A stretch of 37,901 bases of DNA from Gemmatimonadota bacterium. Lineage in GTDB: Bacteria; Gemmatimonadota; Gemmatimonadetes; Gemmatimonadales; Gemmatimonadaceae. The stretch spans positions 1-37,901 of the forward strand of contig JARIEY010000010.1 of assembly GCA_031127085.1 (NCBI GenBank), written 5' to 3'. Shown here one piece after another: positions 1-8,404 of this stretch. The first letter of the stretch is position 1. Every line of letters begins with the position of its first letter. The notes below the pieces were generated by a model. The model saw only the letters and a program-made list of their open reading frames with translations, ran no database searches and was not told where the DNA came from. A program made the position numbers and the translations under genes.

Positions 1-1355
1 GGGATATCGTTCCGCTCAGGCGTCTCCACACGGCCACCGCCAGAGATCCTTTCTGGATCATAGCCGTCATTGCGCAGTGCGTAGAACCATACGGCTTCCA
101 CGCGCCTCGCGAACTCGGACGCGGGCTTTCGAAAGACGATCACGGCTGTCTTAACACCGGCGTACGGCTTGAACACTCCTGCAGGCAAGCTGACGACCGC
201 TAGGAGATCAAAATCCTCCACCAGCTTCTTTCGCAGCTCCACGTGCGCACCAGTCGAACCGAACAGCAGTCCTTCCGGCACGACGACCGCGCAACGCCCG
301 CCTGGGGCAAGATGCTGCATCACCAACGAAAGGAACAGCAGTTCGCTCTTCTTGCTGTTCGTCGGAAGATCGGAGCGAATGGACTCCTTGGGCAACTGGC
401 CCGCAAACGGCGGGTTCGCCAAGATGACGTTGTAGCGGCGGCGCAGATCGTCCTCAGTCAGTCCGCCCATGTCGGACAGAGAATTCGCACGCTTGAGTTT
501 TGCATGTCGAATGCCGTGCAGCACAAGGTTCATCATGCTGATGCGCACCATCTGGCGCGACACATCTGTTCCGTATACTGAGGCTTCGAGCAAACTCCAG
601 TCTGGGATCTTCTCACCTGCGCCCTTGCGATACGTTTGAAGGCGCGGGATCTCCAACTTGATGTCAGCTAGTGACTTCCCCTTCTTCTCGAGCCAGTCCT
701 CGCCGTAGATGGGGTACTCGCTGACGTGGTCGGAATACTTAGCCAACAGGTAATCTACAGCGTCGATCAGGAAGCCGGCCGTGCCCATAGCGGGATCGTA
801 CAGCGAGTCACCGATATCAGGGTCCACCATCTCAACCATAAACGCGCGGATTTGGCGCGGAGTGCGAAACTGCCCGTTGAGCGCGCTAGAGCCAAGATGC
901 ACAAGCAGGTACTCGAAGATGTCGCCCTTTACATCAGGCCCGAGCTTGCGAAACTCGAATCCATCTAGCTCGTCGATGACCTGCTTGAGCACGTTGGGAT
1001 CAACAATCTCGAGGACCGCGTCGCGGAAGTACTCGGCCACTTCGGGCTCATCTTTGGCGAGCGAGGCCATGTACGGAAAGACTTCATCACGAATGAAGTC
1101 GCGCAGTTCGTTACCGCTCTTGAAACGCCACTGGTTCCAGCGGTAGCGCTCCGATTGCGCAGGATACAACCGTGCGACATTGCCACCGGTGCCGCCAAGG
1201 CGAACCCGCAGTTCACGGTCAGACTCCTCTTCATCCAACAACTTCAGGAAGATGAGATAGGAAATCTGCTCGATGTAGGTAACCGGATTCGTCACACCGC
1301 CCGCCCAGAGAATGTCGGTGATGTGATCGAGCTTCCGTCGCAGCTGTTGGTTCAT
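1..1355 (-). CDS. hsdM: Type I restriction-modification DNA methylase subunit HsdM (3' end cut by window edge)
   Basis: Minus-strand frame with no stop from the ATG at 1355 to the left edge (about 451 residues), so the C-terminus is missing. The N-terminal helical HsdM domain (residues about 1-140) is followed by GQFRTPRQI (161-169), the SAM-binding motif I DPAMGTAGFL (187-196) and the adenine-methylase motif IV NPPF (314-317). In this family HsdM makes N6-methyladenine at the site chosen by HsdS, protecting host DNA from HsdR. It starts 26 nt after the hsdR stop codon, so the two are almost certainly one transcript in the order hsdR-hsdM. No hsdS is seen; it may lie beyond the left edge. All catalytic motifs visible here are intact, so nothing suggests decay. 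Confidence 0.93.
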   Translation of the reverse strand, partial: MNQQLRRKLDHITDILWAGGVTNPVTYIEQISYLIFLKLLDEEESDRELRVRLGGTGGNVARLYPAQSERYRWNQWRFKSGNELRDFIRDEVFPYMASLAKDEPEVAEYFRDAVLEIVDPNVLKQVIDELDGFEFRKLGPDVKGDIFEYLLVHLGSSALNGQFRTPRQIRAFMVEMVDPDIGDSLYDPAMGTAGFLIDAVDYLLAKYSDHVSEYPIYGEDWLEKKGKSLADIKLEIPRLQTYRKGAGEKIPDWSLLEASVYGTDVSRQMVRISMMNLVLHGIRHAKLKRANSLSDMGGLTEDDLRRRYNVILANPPFAGQLPKESIRSDLPTNSKKSELLFLSLVMQHLAPGGRCAVVVPEGLLFGSTGAHVELRKKLVEDFDLLAVVSLPAGVFKPYAGVKTAVIVFRKPASEFARRVEAVWFYALRNDGYDPERISGGGRVETPERNDI

Positions 1356-1381
1356 TATGCGTTCCTAGTGTCGCCTGGCCG

Positions 1382-3640
1382 TCACGCAACCAAGACGGTT
1401 TGATTGATCTCTTCCATCACGGTGCGCAGCCCCTGCTCACCGAAGAGCTCGATGCCGATGTTCGCTGCGTTCAATATCGAGAGTGGCGGGGCAAACAGGT
1501 CGTCAAGCGAAACCCTCCCCTTCACCAGGCCGCGGTTCTTTAGCAAGGCGAGGTATTGCGCCTGATCAGGCGAGAGGTTCTTGGCGACAAGCCAAGCTCG
1601 GAAGTTCTCCTCCACCCTCTCCGGCCGGCTCTTGATCTTGAGCATGCCAAGCGCGGCACGGATGAAGTCCACGAGATTTCCACCCGGGTTCCGATAAGCT
1701 CGGCGCAGATTGTCTTCATTGAAGTAGCGCTGCGGCTGGTTCAAGCGCCGCGCAAGCTGCGTCTCCTCATCTTCCGTCAGCGCGTCGCCAGCCTTGACCT
1801 TGGCGATGATGGGATCGGCTTCCGCTCCCAGCTGGACGGTGGCTTCCCAATCGGTGACGTAGTCGCGCTTATCAATGCGCTCACCATCTGGACCAACTTC
1901 GATGTAGTGGACGGCATCGAGCCACTCATCTTCAAGGCCGAGCTCAATCAGCTCGCGCGGCGTCTTGGCGCCAGGCTGCTTGGGTCCGGGTGCGTAGCCG
2001 CCACCCCCACCCGAAAACACGTCGGCATCGGAGTCGTTGAAATGCTCGTGATTACGAAAGAAGTCATAAATGACGAACTTCTGTTTGCCAATGTGCGGGG
2101 CCGTTCGCGTGCCGCGTCCACGCATTTGTTGGTACAAAATCGGGCTGCGCACTCGGCGGCACATCACGAGGTGCAGCACTTCGCGGCAGTCAAACCCAGT
2201 GTCGAGCATTCCTACGCTAACCGCGACCATGGGCAAGTCTTCCTGCTTAAAGCGGCGGATCAGATCGTCCGCGTTTGCCACATCGGAGGTAATGACCTCG
2301 GCGTAGCGGCCCCTATGCTCTGGGTGAAGTTCGTTTAGGTACTGCGTCAGCCGCGCCGCGTGGTGCTTTGTGATAGCGAACACCACCGACTTACCTGGGC
2401 CGTTCTTCTGGCCAGGGGCGAGTTCACGGAAATTCTGCCAAGCTAGCCGGTCGAACTCTTCCACCATCAGACGGTTGCTGGCCTCGTTGGTCCAGTTTCG
2501 CTCGAACTCCGCAGGGTCGTAGTGCTTCTCCTCGTAATCGGCACCTTCAGACACAAGCGTGGTGATGCCCGTCGCGAACTTGTACGGCACCAAGAAGCCT
2601 TCCTTGAAAGCTTCTTGAATCGGATACGAGTAGTCCGGCGCGTCGTCCTTGCAGTGATAGAACTGAAAGGTGTTGCGTTCCACGTAGATGGCCGGCGTAG
2701 CAGTAAGGCCGATATGCAGAGCATCGAAGTGCGACAGCGCTGCTTGCCACGAGCCGTAGATCGACCGGTGGCATTCATCCATCACGACCACGTCGAAGTA
2801 GCCGCTAGTGAACTCGGGATAGCGACTAATCATGGTCTGCAGCAGGCAGACGGTGACCTGTTTCTCCTGTCGGATCATTCCCGGCTTCAGCCAGTAGCTG
2901 GAGTAGCCGGGCAACAGATCCTGAATGGCCTCGATAGCCTGCTTGGCAAGCTGCTCGCGGTCGACTAGGAACAACACACGCTCGGCTTGTCCGGCCTGCA
3001 CGAGGCGCTGGAGATAGAGCGCGATCATGTCTGTCTTGCCGCTGCCGGTGGGCAGTTCGATCAGAAAGCGACGCTTGCCGAGCTCTACTGCGCGGTCGAG
3101 CGCCTGCATAGCTTCTTTCTGATACGGCCGTAGCAAGCGCGTCTCGCCCTGGCGAGCGTACGTGCTTGGAATCGGCACGGTTGCCAGCGGCTTGCGCTCG
3201 GCACGCATGTGTACCAAGCGTTCCAGGTCACGGCGAGAGAAGAACGAGCTGACGATGCGCGCGTCGTCGTTCTGGTAGTCCCAGAAGTAGATCAGCTCGC
3301 CATTGGTAAGAAAGATGAACGGAGCGCCGATCATCTTGGCGTACGGCAGCGCCTGCTGTTTGGCGATGTACGGCTGAATCGCCTGCTTCTTCGCCTCGAT
3401 AATTGCCAGCGGACGACCACGCTGGTCCAGGAGTACGTAATCGGCACGACCGGTGGGAATACTGTCGCCATCGGAGGTGCGCACCGTGTTCGGCTGCGCG
3501 CCGGCTTCCGCCACGCGATAGCCACCGGAGACTTTCACCTCGGTGAGCACAGCTGACTTGTCGGCGGGATTCCAGCCGGCTGCTCGTAACTGATCGTCGA
3601 TCAGGATGCGTGCGTCAGTTTCGTTGTTCTGGGTGCTCAA
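1382..3640 (-). CDS. hsdR: Type I restriction endonuclease / translocase subunit HsdR
   Basis: Motor and nuclease subunit of a type I restriction system. Numbered from the chosen start, it has a PD-(D/E)XK nuclease domain (GRAD with Asp67, then EAK at 92-94) and a superfamily 2 helicase core: Walker A LPTGSGKT (about 197-204), DECH box (288-291), motif III LTATP (312-316) and a motif VI-like QMRGRGTR. All key residues are present. The frame is open up to a TTG at 3766 with no Shine-Dalgarno. I prefer the TTG at 3640 because GGAG (3651-3648) lies 7 nt upstream and the family usually begins shortly before the NETDARILID region. The longer form would add 42 residues. It lies downstream of, and in the same direction as, the CARF/sigma-54 regulator gene, and is followed by hsdM. 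Confidence 0.92.
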   Translation of the reverse strand: MSTQNNETDARILIDDQLRAAGWNPADKSAVLTEVKVSGGYRVAEAGAQPNTVRTSDGDSIPTGRADYVLLDQRGRPLAIIEAKKQAIQPYIAKQQALPYAKMIGAPFIFLTNGELIYFWDYQNDDARIVSSFFSRRDLERLVHMRAERKPLATVPIPSTYARQGETRLLRPYQKEAMQALDRAVELGKRRFLIELPTGSGKTDMIALYLQRLVQAGQAERVLFLVDREQLAKQAIEAIQDLLPGYSSYWLKPGMIRQEKQVTVCLLQTMISRYPEFTSGYFDVVVMDECHRSIYGSWQAALSHFDALHIGLTATPAIYVERNTFQFYHCKDDAPDYSYPIQEAFKEGFLVPYKFATGITTLVSEGADYEEKHYDPAEFERNWTNEASNRLMVEEFDRLAWQNFRELAPGQKNGPGKSVVFAITKHHAARLTQYLNELHPEHRGRYAEVITSDVANADDLIRRFKQEDLPMVAVSVGMLDTGFDCREVLHLVMCRRVRSPILYQQMRGRGTRTAPHIGKQKFVIYDFFRNHEHFNDSDADVFSGGGGGYAPGPKQPGAKTPRELIELGLEDEWLDAVHYIEVGPDGERIDKRDYVTDWEATVQLGAEADPIIAKVKAGDALTEDEETQLARRLNQPQRYFNEDNLRRAYRNPGGNLVDFIRAALGMLKIKSRPERVEENFRAWLVAKNLSPDQAQYLALLKNRGLVKGRVSLDDLFAPPLSILNAANIGIELFGEQGLRTVMEEINQTVLVA

Positions 3641-3804
3641 GTTCGGACTCCGTTGCAGTATCTCTGTCTGAAGAGAACCGACATAGTGCACAAGCTGTGC
3701 CAGCTGGTCACTTGATTCCCGCAGAAGCCAGTATGCGGCGAGACTGATGGGTACATGAGCACCCAAGCCGAGGAATCCGGCCCTCTTGCTGAATGACCTT
3801 GCCG

Positions 3805-5310
3805 CTAGAGATTGACCTCGTACTTGGCCAGCCAGTTGCTGAGCGTCTGATAGCTGGGCAGACCGACCAGCTCCGAGGCCTTCGTCTTGTTGCCGTGCGC
3901 TTCGTCCATCGCTCGCCCGAGGTAGTGCTGCGCCACCTCCTTCAAGAGGTCGGGCAGGCTGAGGCCGCCGCCCAGGGGGCGCCTAAGGACATCGTGCTTC
4001 GCCGACGGGATTGTAGGAAGAAGCGCCTCCCGAACGTCCTCGGATGATATTGCGGCGGAGTCGCTCCAAATGGCGGCGCGGCGAAGGGTGTTCAGGAGTT
4101 CGCGGACGTTGCCGGGCCAGGGATGCGATAGAAGAAGATTTCTTGCGCCAGAGGAAAGTTTCTTCTCTTTGAAACCCGGCTCAGCCTGTGCTTCCACATT
4201 TACCTGCCCGAGCAGGTAATCAATGAGGAGGCCTAGATCACCCGGGCGCTCACGGAGCGGGGGAAGCCTCAATACAGCGACGGCGAGCCTATAGAAAAGA
4301 TCCTCTCGGAAACGACCGGACGCGATCTCGTCAGTCAGCGTGCGATTGGTGGCCGCGACGATCCTCACATCAACAGCAGTGGGCTTGCTGGAGCCGAGGC
4401 GGACAACCTCGCCTTCCTGAACCGCGCGCAACAGCTTCACTTGTGCGGGACCCGGCAACTCGCCCAGCTCGTCTAGAAAGAGCGTGCCACCGTCTGCCAC
4501 CTCAAAATGTCCTTTGCGTTGCTGTGTAGCTCCCGTAAACGCCCCCTTTTCGTGGCCGAACAGCTCTGACTCCACGAGGTCTGCTGGGATTGCCCCGCAG
4601 TTTACTGCGACGAAGGGGCGTTCCCTACGCGGACTGGCGCGGTGGATGGCGCGCGCGAGCATCTCCTTTCCTGTGCCGGACTCGCCCTCGATTAGGACCG
4701 GAACTGATCGAATAGCAACGCGCCGGGCGCGCTGAATCAGCCGATCCATTACGCGGCTTTTGTGGATGATGTCGGCGAACTCTGGGGCTTCTGGAGGCTC
4801 GCCCCCGCTCGCCTCGCGCAGACGCTCGTCTGGTTCTCGCAGTAGGTCGGGCAGGAACTCGGCAGACAGATCGAAGGGCACTGAAGCAGTTCGCACGCCG
4901 TGATCGCGCGACGATTCGATCAACTCGGCGGGGAATCGTGTCTTCCCCAGGATGATCCACACCGCGGCCATCGCTGGCGTGCCTGGGCTCAGATGAAGCG
5001 CGAGCGACGTCGCGCGTCGCTGCTCGCCAAGGGCGCGCTCGATGCCGCGAACGGCCGCTTCGTAGATCTCGCCGAACTGTGTCGGCCCGGAGAGTTTCTC
5101 CGAGTGCACTTCAACTCGCGCTGAGGACCGCCCGCGCAGCCACTTCAGATATGGCTGCACGAGTTGGTCATCGTAGTTAGAGAGCAAGAAGACTTCGTCG
5201 AAGGGCCGCCCCTCGAGGGCCTGCGCGATCGGCCCCAGCCCCACAAGCTCACCCTCAGTGGGGGCCCGGAGGTCCGTCTTCCCGATCCATGCCACGAGAA
5301 CTTTGCGCAT
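3805..5310 (-). CDS. Sigma-54-dependent activator with N-terminal CARF/RtcR-like sensor domain
   Basis: About 501 residues in three parts. Residues 1-160 form a Rossmann-like domain with GKTDLRA near the N-terminus and LSPGTPAM at 107-114. This matches the CARF-type loop of the form TGGTK-x-M, found in CRISPR ring-nucleotide sensors and in RtcR. Residues about 180-415 are the AAA+ domain of bacterial enhancer-binding proteins: Walker A GESGTGKE (209-216), the sigma-54 contact loop GAFTGA (256-261) and Walker B TLFLDE (276-281). The C-terminus (about 450-500) is a Fis-type helix-turn-helix. It should remodel sigma-54 RNA polymerase when the sensor binds its ligand, which in this superfamily is a cyclic oligonucleotide or RNA end; the ligand here is unknown. 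ATG 5310 is preferred over a TTG five codons upstream. The next gene on the same strand is hsdR; a nuclease-like gene is divergent. Confidence 0.88.
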   Translation of the reverse strand: MRKVLVAWIGKTDLRAPTEGELVGLGPIAQALEGRPFDEVFLLSNYDDQLVQPYLKWLRGRSSARVEVHSEKLSGPTQFGEIYEAAVRGIERALGEQRRATSLALHLSPGTPAMAAVWIILGKTRFPAELIESSRDHGVRTASVPFDLSAEFLPDLLREPDERLREASGGEPPEAPEFADIIHKSRVMDRLIQRARRVAIRSVPVLIEGESGTGKEMLARAIHRASPRRERPFVAVNCGAIPADLVESELFGHEKGAFTGATQQRKGHFEVADGGTLFLDELGELPGPAQVKLLRAVQEGEVVRLGSSKPTAVDVRIVAATNRTLTDEIASGRFREDLFYRLAVAVLRLPPLRERPGDLGLLIDYLLGQVNVEAQAEPGFKEKKLSSGARNLLLSHPWPGNVRELLNTLRRAAIWSDSAAISSEDVREALLPTIPSAKHDVLRRPLGGGLSLPDLLKEVAQHYLGRAMDEAHGNKTKASELVGLPSYQTLSNWLAKYEVNL

Positions 5311-5315
5311 AGACG

Positions 5316-5333
5316 AAGAATGCAAGTTTTCTT
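5316..5333. promoter_or_regulatory. Imperfect inverted repeat next to the regulator start codon
   Basis: AAGAA and TTCTT flank an 8-nt spacer, 6 nt upstream of the regulator ATG at 5310. A similar arrangement, sharing the 10-mer AATGCAAGTT, overlaps the start codon of the integrase gene at 8554-8571. It could be an operator used at both places. The evidence is similarity alone. Confidence 0.25.
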
Positions 5334-5348
5334 ACCATCGCACAAGGA

Positions 5349-5364
5349 GCGTTGTATCCAACGC
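5349..5364. promoter_or_regulatory. Candidate enhancer (upstream activating sequence) for the sigma-54 activator
   Basis: Perfect 6-bp inverted repeat GCGTTG-TATC-CAACGC. It lies about 83-98 nt upstream of the start predicted from the -24/-12 promoter at 5421-5436, a typical distance for enhancer-binding protein sites. It is 39 nt upstream of the activator's own start codon, so it could also mediate autoregulation. Assignment is by position and symmetry only. Confidence 0.5.
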
Positions 5365-5420
5365 GACGTACTGGCATGTGAACCTGTCGCTTCACGGGGC
5401 TTTGGCGGCCGCAGCAGCGC

Positions 5421-5436
5421 TGGCACGATTGCTGCA
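5421..5436 (+). promoter_or_regulatory. Sigma-54 (-24/-12) promoter of the nuclease-like gene
   Basis: TGGCACGATTGCTGCA matches the sigma-54 consensus TGGCACG-N4-TTGCA at all but one position (CTGC for TTGC), with the exact GG-to-GC spacing. The predicted start is near 5447, immediately before the ATG codons at 5450 and 5459. The divergent neighbour encodes a GAFTGA-containing sigma-54 activator, which strongly supports the call. Confidence 0.8.
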
Positions 5437-5449
5437 AATGCAGGCCGGT

Positions 5450-7138
5450 ATGACGAACATGATTCACACGCAGCCCCTCGCGGTCTCCCTCCTGTTCTCC
5501 ACCGACGAAGTGGCTATCGATCTTCGAGACCGCCGCCCCGACAGCCTCGGGCTCTTCGGCGAACTCGACACGGACGCCCGGGAGCAGTTCGCGCACGACG
5601 CGTGGACGATTGGCCTGCGGGCACTCGCGAACGCTCACGCAGCGGCTCAAGAGTCCAAACTCAAGGACGTCGGTGCAGCACTCCTAGGCGACATTGACCG
5701 TCAACTCAACATTCATGTTGAAAAGCAACACAACACGATCAGTACGGTGCTTGGACGCTACTTCGACCCTGCTGATGGTCAGGTTACACAGCGGCTTTCG
5801 GCCTTCGTCGACGACGAGGGCGTGCTGGCGCGCCTCCTCGAGAGATTCCTCGGTCCGCAGAACAGCGTGCTCGCCGAAGCGCTGGCGAGACAGGTTGGCG
5901 AGACCAGCCCGCTCTTCAAGAAGCTGAGCCCCACCGACAGTACGGGACTGGTCAAGGTACTCGAGACTCAGCTTCGCGCGGTCATGGACGAAGGCCACAC
6001 TGAACTCGTGCGCGCACTCGACCCACTCGCTGAAGATGGAGCGGTCGCACGGTTCCTCAAGAGTCTGCGCGATGAACTAAGGGGCGCCGACGAGGATCGC
6101 CAAGAGCAGCTCTCAACAGCGCTCGCCGCGCTGGACGCGAACGACGAGAACTCACTCCTCAGCCGCCTCGTTCGCGAAACGCACCATGCACGCCAAGACG
6201 TGCTTGCAGCCGTGAACCCTGACGCGCCATCGTCTCCGATGGCGCTCCTGAAGGCGAGCCTGTCCAGGCTTCTCGAGGAGCAGTCGATGGCACACCTCGA
6301 CCTGGTCAGGCGACAGGAGGAGAGACAGGTACAGTTCGAAAAGGAAGTCCGCGAGGCACTCACCCGCATCGAAACGAAGCGTCTGCATGACCAGAAGACC
6401 ACCCGCGGCGGTCTCGATTTCGAGGACGCGGTCGTGGCATACGTACGCGCCGCAACGCAGGGTGCGCCGTGCGTCTTCGACGCCACGGGGGCGACGGCCG
6501 GCATCGGTCGAAGCAAGAAGGGCGATGCCATTGTGCGGTTCACCGACGAAAGTGCGTTCGCCGGCGCAGGAGTCGTGTTTGAGGCCAAGCGCGAGGAAGG
6601 TTATACGGTGCAGAAAGCCCTCGATGAACTCGACGCGGCCAGGAAGAACCGCAACGCATCGGCGGGCGTCTTCGTCATGGCGCGCTCACACGCCAGTGAC
6701 GTGTTCCCGCGGTTCGCGCGCTACGGCAACAATGTCTTCGTCGTATGGGACGATCAGGACGCGAACACCGACGCTTACCTCCACGCGGCGATTCTACTGG
6801 GAATCGGGCTCATTACCCGCACGAAGGCGGCGGGCGATGAGGGTGATATCACGGCGCTGCGGGACGTCGAGTCGCGCATCGAATCCGAACTGACGAGACT
6901 CGAGAAGATGGAGAAACACAGCGACTCGATCCGGAAGAACGTCGACGGAATCAGCGACGAAATCCGCAAGGCGCAGAAGGCGCTCGACTTGCTTCTGCGG
7001 AAGGCGCAGAGCACGCTTCTCGCGCTCAACGTCGAGCTCAAGGACGAGGCTGCGGAGGCTGCGAGTCCTCTCTGCCTACCGGCGGGATCGCTCGAGCGTG
7101 CCGTGGTGTCACTTTCAGGCGACGGCGAAGCGGCGTGA
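5450..7138 (+). CDS. Coiled-coil protein with C-terminal PD-(D/E)XK-type nuclease domain
   Basis: About 562 residues; no specific family name is known to me. The first 300 residues are helical and rich in Glu, Leu and Arg. A domain at about 315-470 has the PD-(D/E)XK pattern: GLDFED (near 322), GRSKKGD ending at Asp359, and FEAK with Glu378 and Lys380. This layout is seen in RmuC-like and other coiled-coil DNA nucleases. A predicted coiled coil follows (about 475-545). No signal peptide is seen, so it should be cytoplasmic. The frame is open upstream to 5258, but the sigma-54 promoter at 5421-5436 sets transcription near 5447, so ATG 5450 or 5459 must be used; neither has a clear Shine-Dalgarno, and the leader would be very short. 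It is divergent from the CARF-type activator and probably its target. The substrate is unknown. Confidence 0.8.
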   Translation: MTNMIHTQPLAVSLLFSTDEVAIDLRDRRPDSLGLFGELDTDAREQFAHDAWTIGLRALANAHAAAQESKLKDVGAALLGDIDRQLNIHVEKQHNTISTVLGRYFDPADGQVTQRLSAFVDDEGVLARLLERFLGPQNSVLAEALARQVGETSPLFKKLSPTDSTGLVKVLETQLRAVMDEGHTELVRALDPLAEDGAVARFLKSLRDELRGADEDRQEQLSTALAALDANDENSLLSRLVRETHHARQDVLAAVNPDAPSSPMALLKASLSRLLEEQSMAHLDLVRRQEERQVQFEKEVREALTRIETKRLHDQKTTRGGLDFEDAVVAYVRAATQGAPCVFDATGATAGIGRSKKGDAIVRFTDESAFAGAGVVFEAKREEGYTVQKALDELDAARKNRNASAGVFVMARSHASDVFPRFARYGNNVFVVWDDQDANTDAYLHAAILLGIGLITRTKAAGDEGDITALRDVESRIESELTRLEKMEKHSDSIRKNVDGISDEIRKAQKALDLLLRKAQSTLLALNVELKDEAAEAASPLCLPAGSLERAVVSLSGDGEAA

Positions 7139-7168
7139 GAACTATCCACTAAGAGGCGCGCCATCGTT

Positions 7169-7552
7169 CAAGACCTAGGACCTCTTTCCGGCAGTCCCCC
7201 GGATCGCCGCCGCCACTACCGCCAACGCGGAGTTCACAACCAGTTTCTCATTCCGAGTGTGCCACTCGGCCAGGATAGCATACTGCTCCGGCGTTGAGGG
7301 TACCCCTGCGGCTCCTGCCACACCGAGATGGATAATCGGCCCACTGAGATAGTACGCCTGGGCGTCACGCGGGGCTGTTCAGACAGAGTCCCGAAAGAGA
7401 ACTCGCCAAGCGGCAGCGGTGAGCTCCCCCCGATGAAGCAGGCAGCCGGGATGGTCCGAGGAGATAGCGGCCTCGGTGAGATTCGAACGTGCGGCTTCGG
7501 AGCATCTGCCGAGGAGGTCCTGCCGTACAGAAGGCGAGTAGGGCCTGCGCAT
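7169..7552 (-). pseudogene. Probable decayed small gene, interrupted by an in-frame TGA
   Basis: A minus-strand frame reads 57 residues from ATG 7552, meets TGA at 7381-7379, then continues in the same frame for 69 more residues to TGA at 7171-7169. Both halves have protein-like composition; the second contains SGPIIHLGVAGAAG and AILAEWHTRNEKL. I do not recognise the family. It lies downstream of, and in the same direction as, the XRE-like gene, and the frame is continuous with that gene's stop. It ends convergently 30 nt from the nuclease-like gene. An antisense plus-strand frame of 117 codons (7328-7681) also exists and cannot be fully excluded. The TGA could be a true stop of a 57-aa gene, a mutation or a sequencing error. 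Confidence 0.35.
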
Positions 7553-7603
7553 TCTGGCCGAACCCGTTCGCGACGTGATCGTGCCCAGTCCTTCTATATG
7601 TGG

Positions 7604-8284
7604 CTACGCCTCAGCCCCGACCAACAGGCCGGCCAGCTCGACAAGACGCTGCGCGATTACTCCGCCACCCCATTCCGATAGATGCAGCCCCTCACCCTGC
7701 GTGCGCAGCTCTGGGTGATCAGTGGCATGGGTAATCAGCTGCCACATCAAGACGAACGCATCGTTCTCCGTGATTCCGACGTGGGAAGAGCAGAGCGCAA
7801 CGATCTCTTCGACCACCCGAGCGATGCCTTCGGCGCGCTCTAGCTCCGTGGGAGCACTCTCAAGAACCCTGTGCAGCACGCGCACTCTCGCGCGGAGGCA
7901 GATGGCCCGTATCGCCTCCTCGGTCTCGGAAACGCGCTCGTCAGTCGCGCTTTCAACGTCCGCAATTGTCCGCGACAAAGCGCGAAGCCGCTCGAACATC
8001 GCGCGGGGCGGGCGCGACTTCCCATTGAGCCAACGCCAAGTGGTCGACGAGTTCAGCGATTCTATTCCCAGGCGCTCAGAGAGCTCCTGTGCGAACTCGG
8101 CGGCCGAGAGCGGCCGTTTAGCGCCAATGGCGGAACCCAGTTGCCTCCGAAGCGCTTCGATTTCAGCGACGAACGGATCCGAGGGCGACTTGCGCTGCAG
8201 ATCGGGACCGTCGGCACCATCAGGCCCGCCAGAGTTGGTCGGGTCGAGCGGGTCTTCCTGCGGAATGGACGGATGCTCTGACAG
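7604..8284 (-). CDS. XRE-like helix-turn-helix regulator with a non-ATG start
   Basis: The frame is open from a stop at 8303-8305 down to TAG at 7606-7604. It contains no ATG before residue 96, far inside the protein. The part upstream of that ATG is clearly protein: an acidic, proline-rich N-terminus, then AAEFAQELSERLGIESLNSS and TTWRWLNGKSRPP. These look like a Cro/CI-type helix-turn-helix with a Trp-containing recognition helix, followed by a helical C-terminal domain of about 130 residues. I propose CTG 8284, because AGGTG lies 7 nt upstream; other rare starts are possible. It is divergent from the integrase gene across an AT-rich leader with repeated motifs, which suggests it regulates the module. 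No known family beyond the HTH was recognised. Confidence 0.55.
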   Translation of the reverse strand: MSEHPSIPQEDPLDPTNSGGPDGADGPDLQRKSPSDPFVAEIEALRRQLGSAIGAKRPLSAAEFAQELSERLGIESLNSSTTWRWLNGKSRPPRAMFERLRALSRTIADVESATDERVSETEEAIRAICLRARVRVLHRVLESAPTELERAEGIARVVEEIVALCSSHVGITENDAFVLMWQLITHATDHPELRTQGEGLHLSEWGGGVIAQRLVELAGLLVGAEA

Positions 8285-8404
8285 GGGAACGCACCTGCGT
8301 GGTTAGTTGGGGCCGGACTCCGGAGCTGACGATCGAGTCGAGAAGCGATACTGGAATCTCCGAAGGCTCAGCTGAAAACGCAACGGCCGCAACTCCGTGA
8401 CATT

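Noticed and set aside
7475-7493. GTTCGAATCTCACC on the minus strand, resembling a tRNA T-arm
   Set aside because: The flanking bases do not form a 5-bp T-stem, and no acceptor, D or anticodon arm can be built around it. It fits within the minus-strand protein-like frame.
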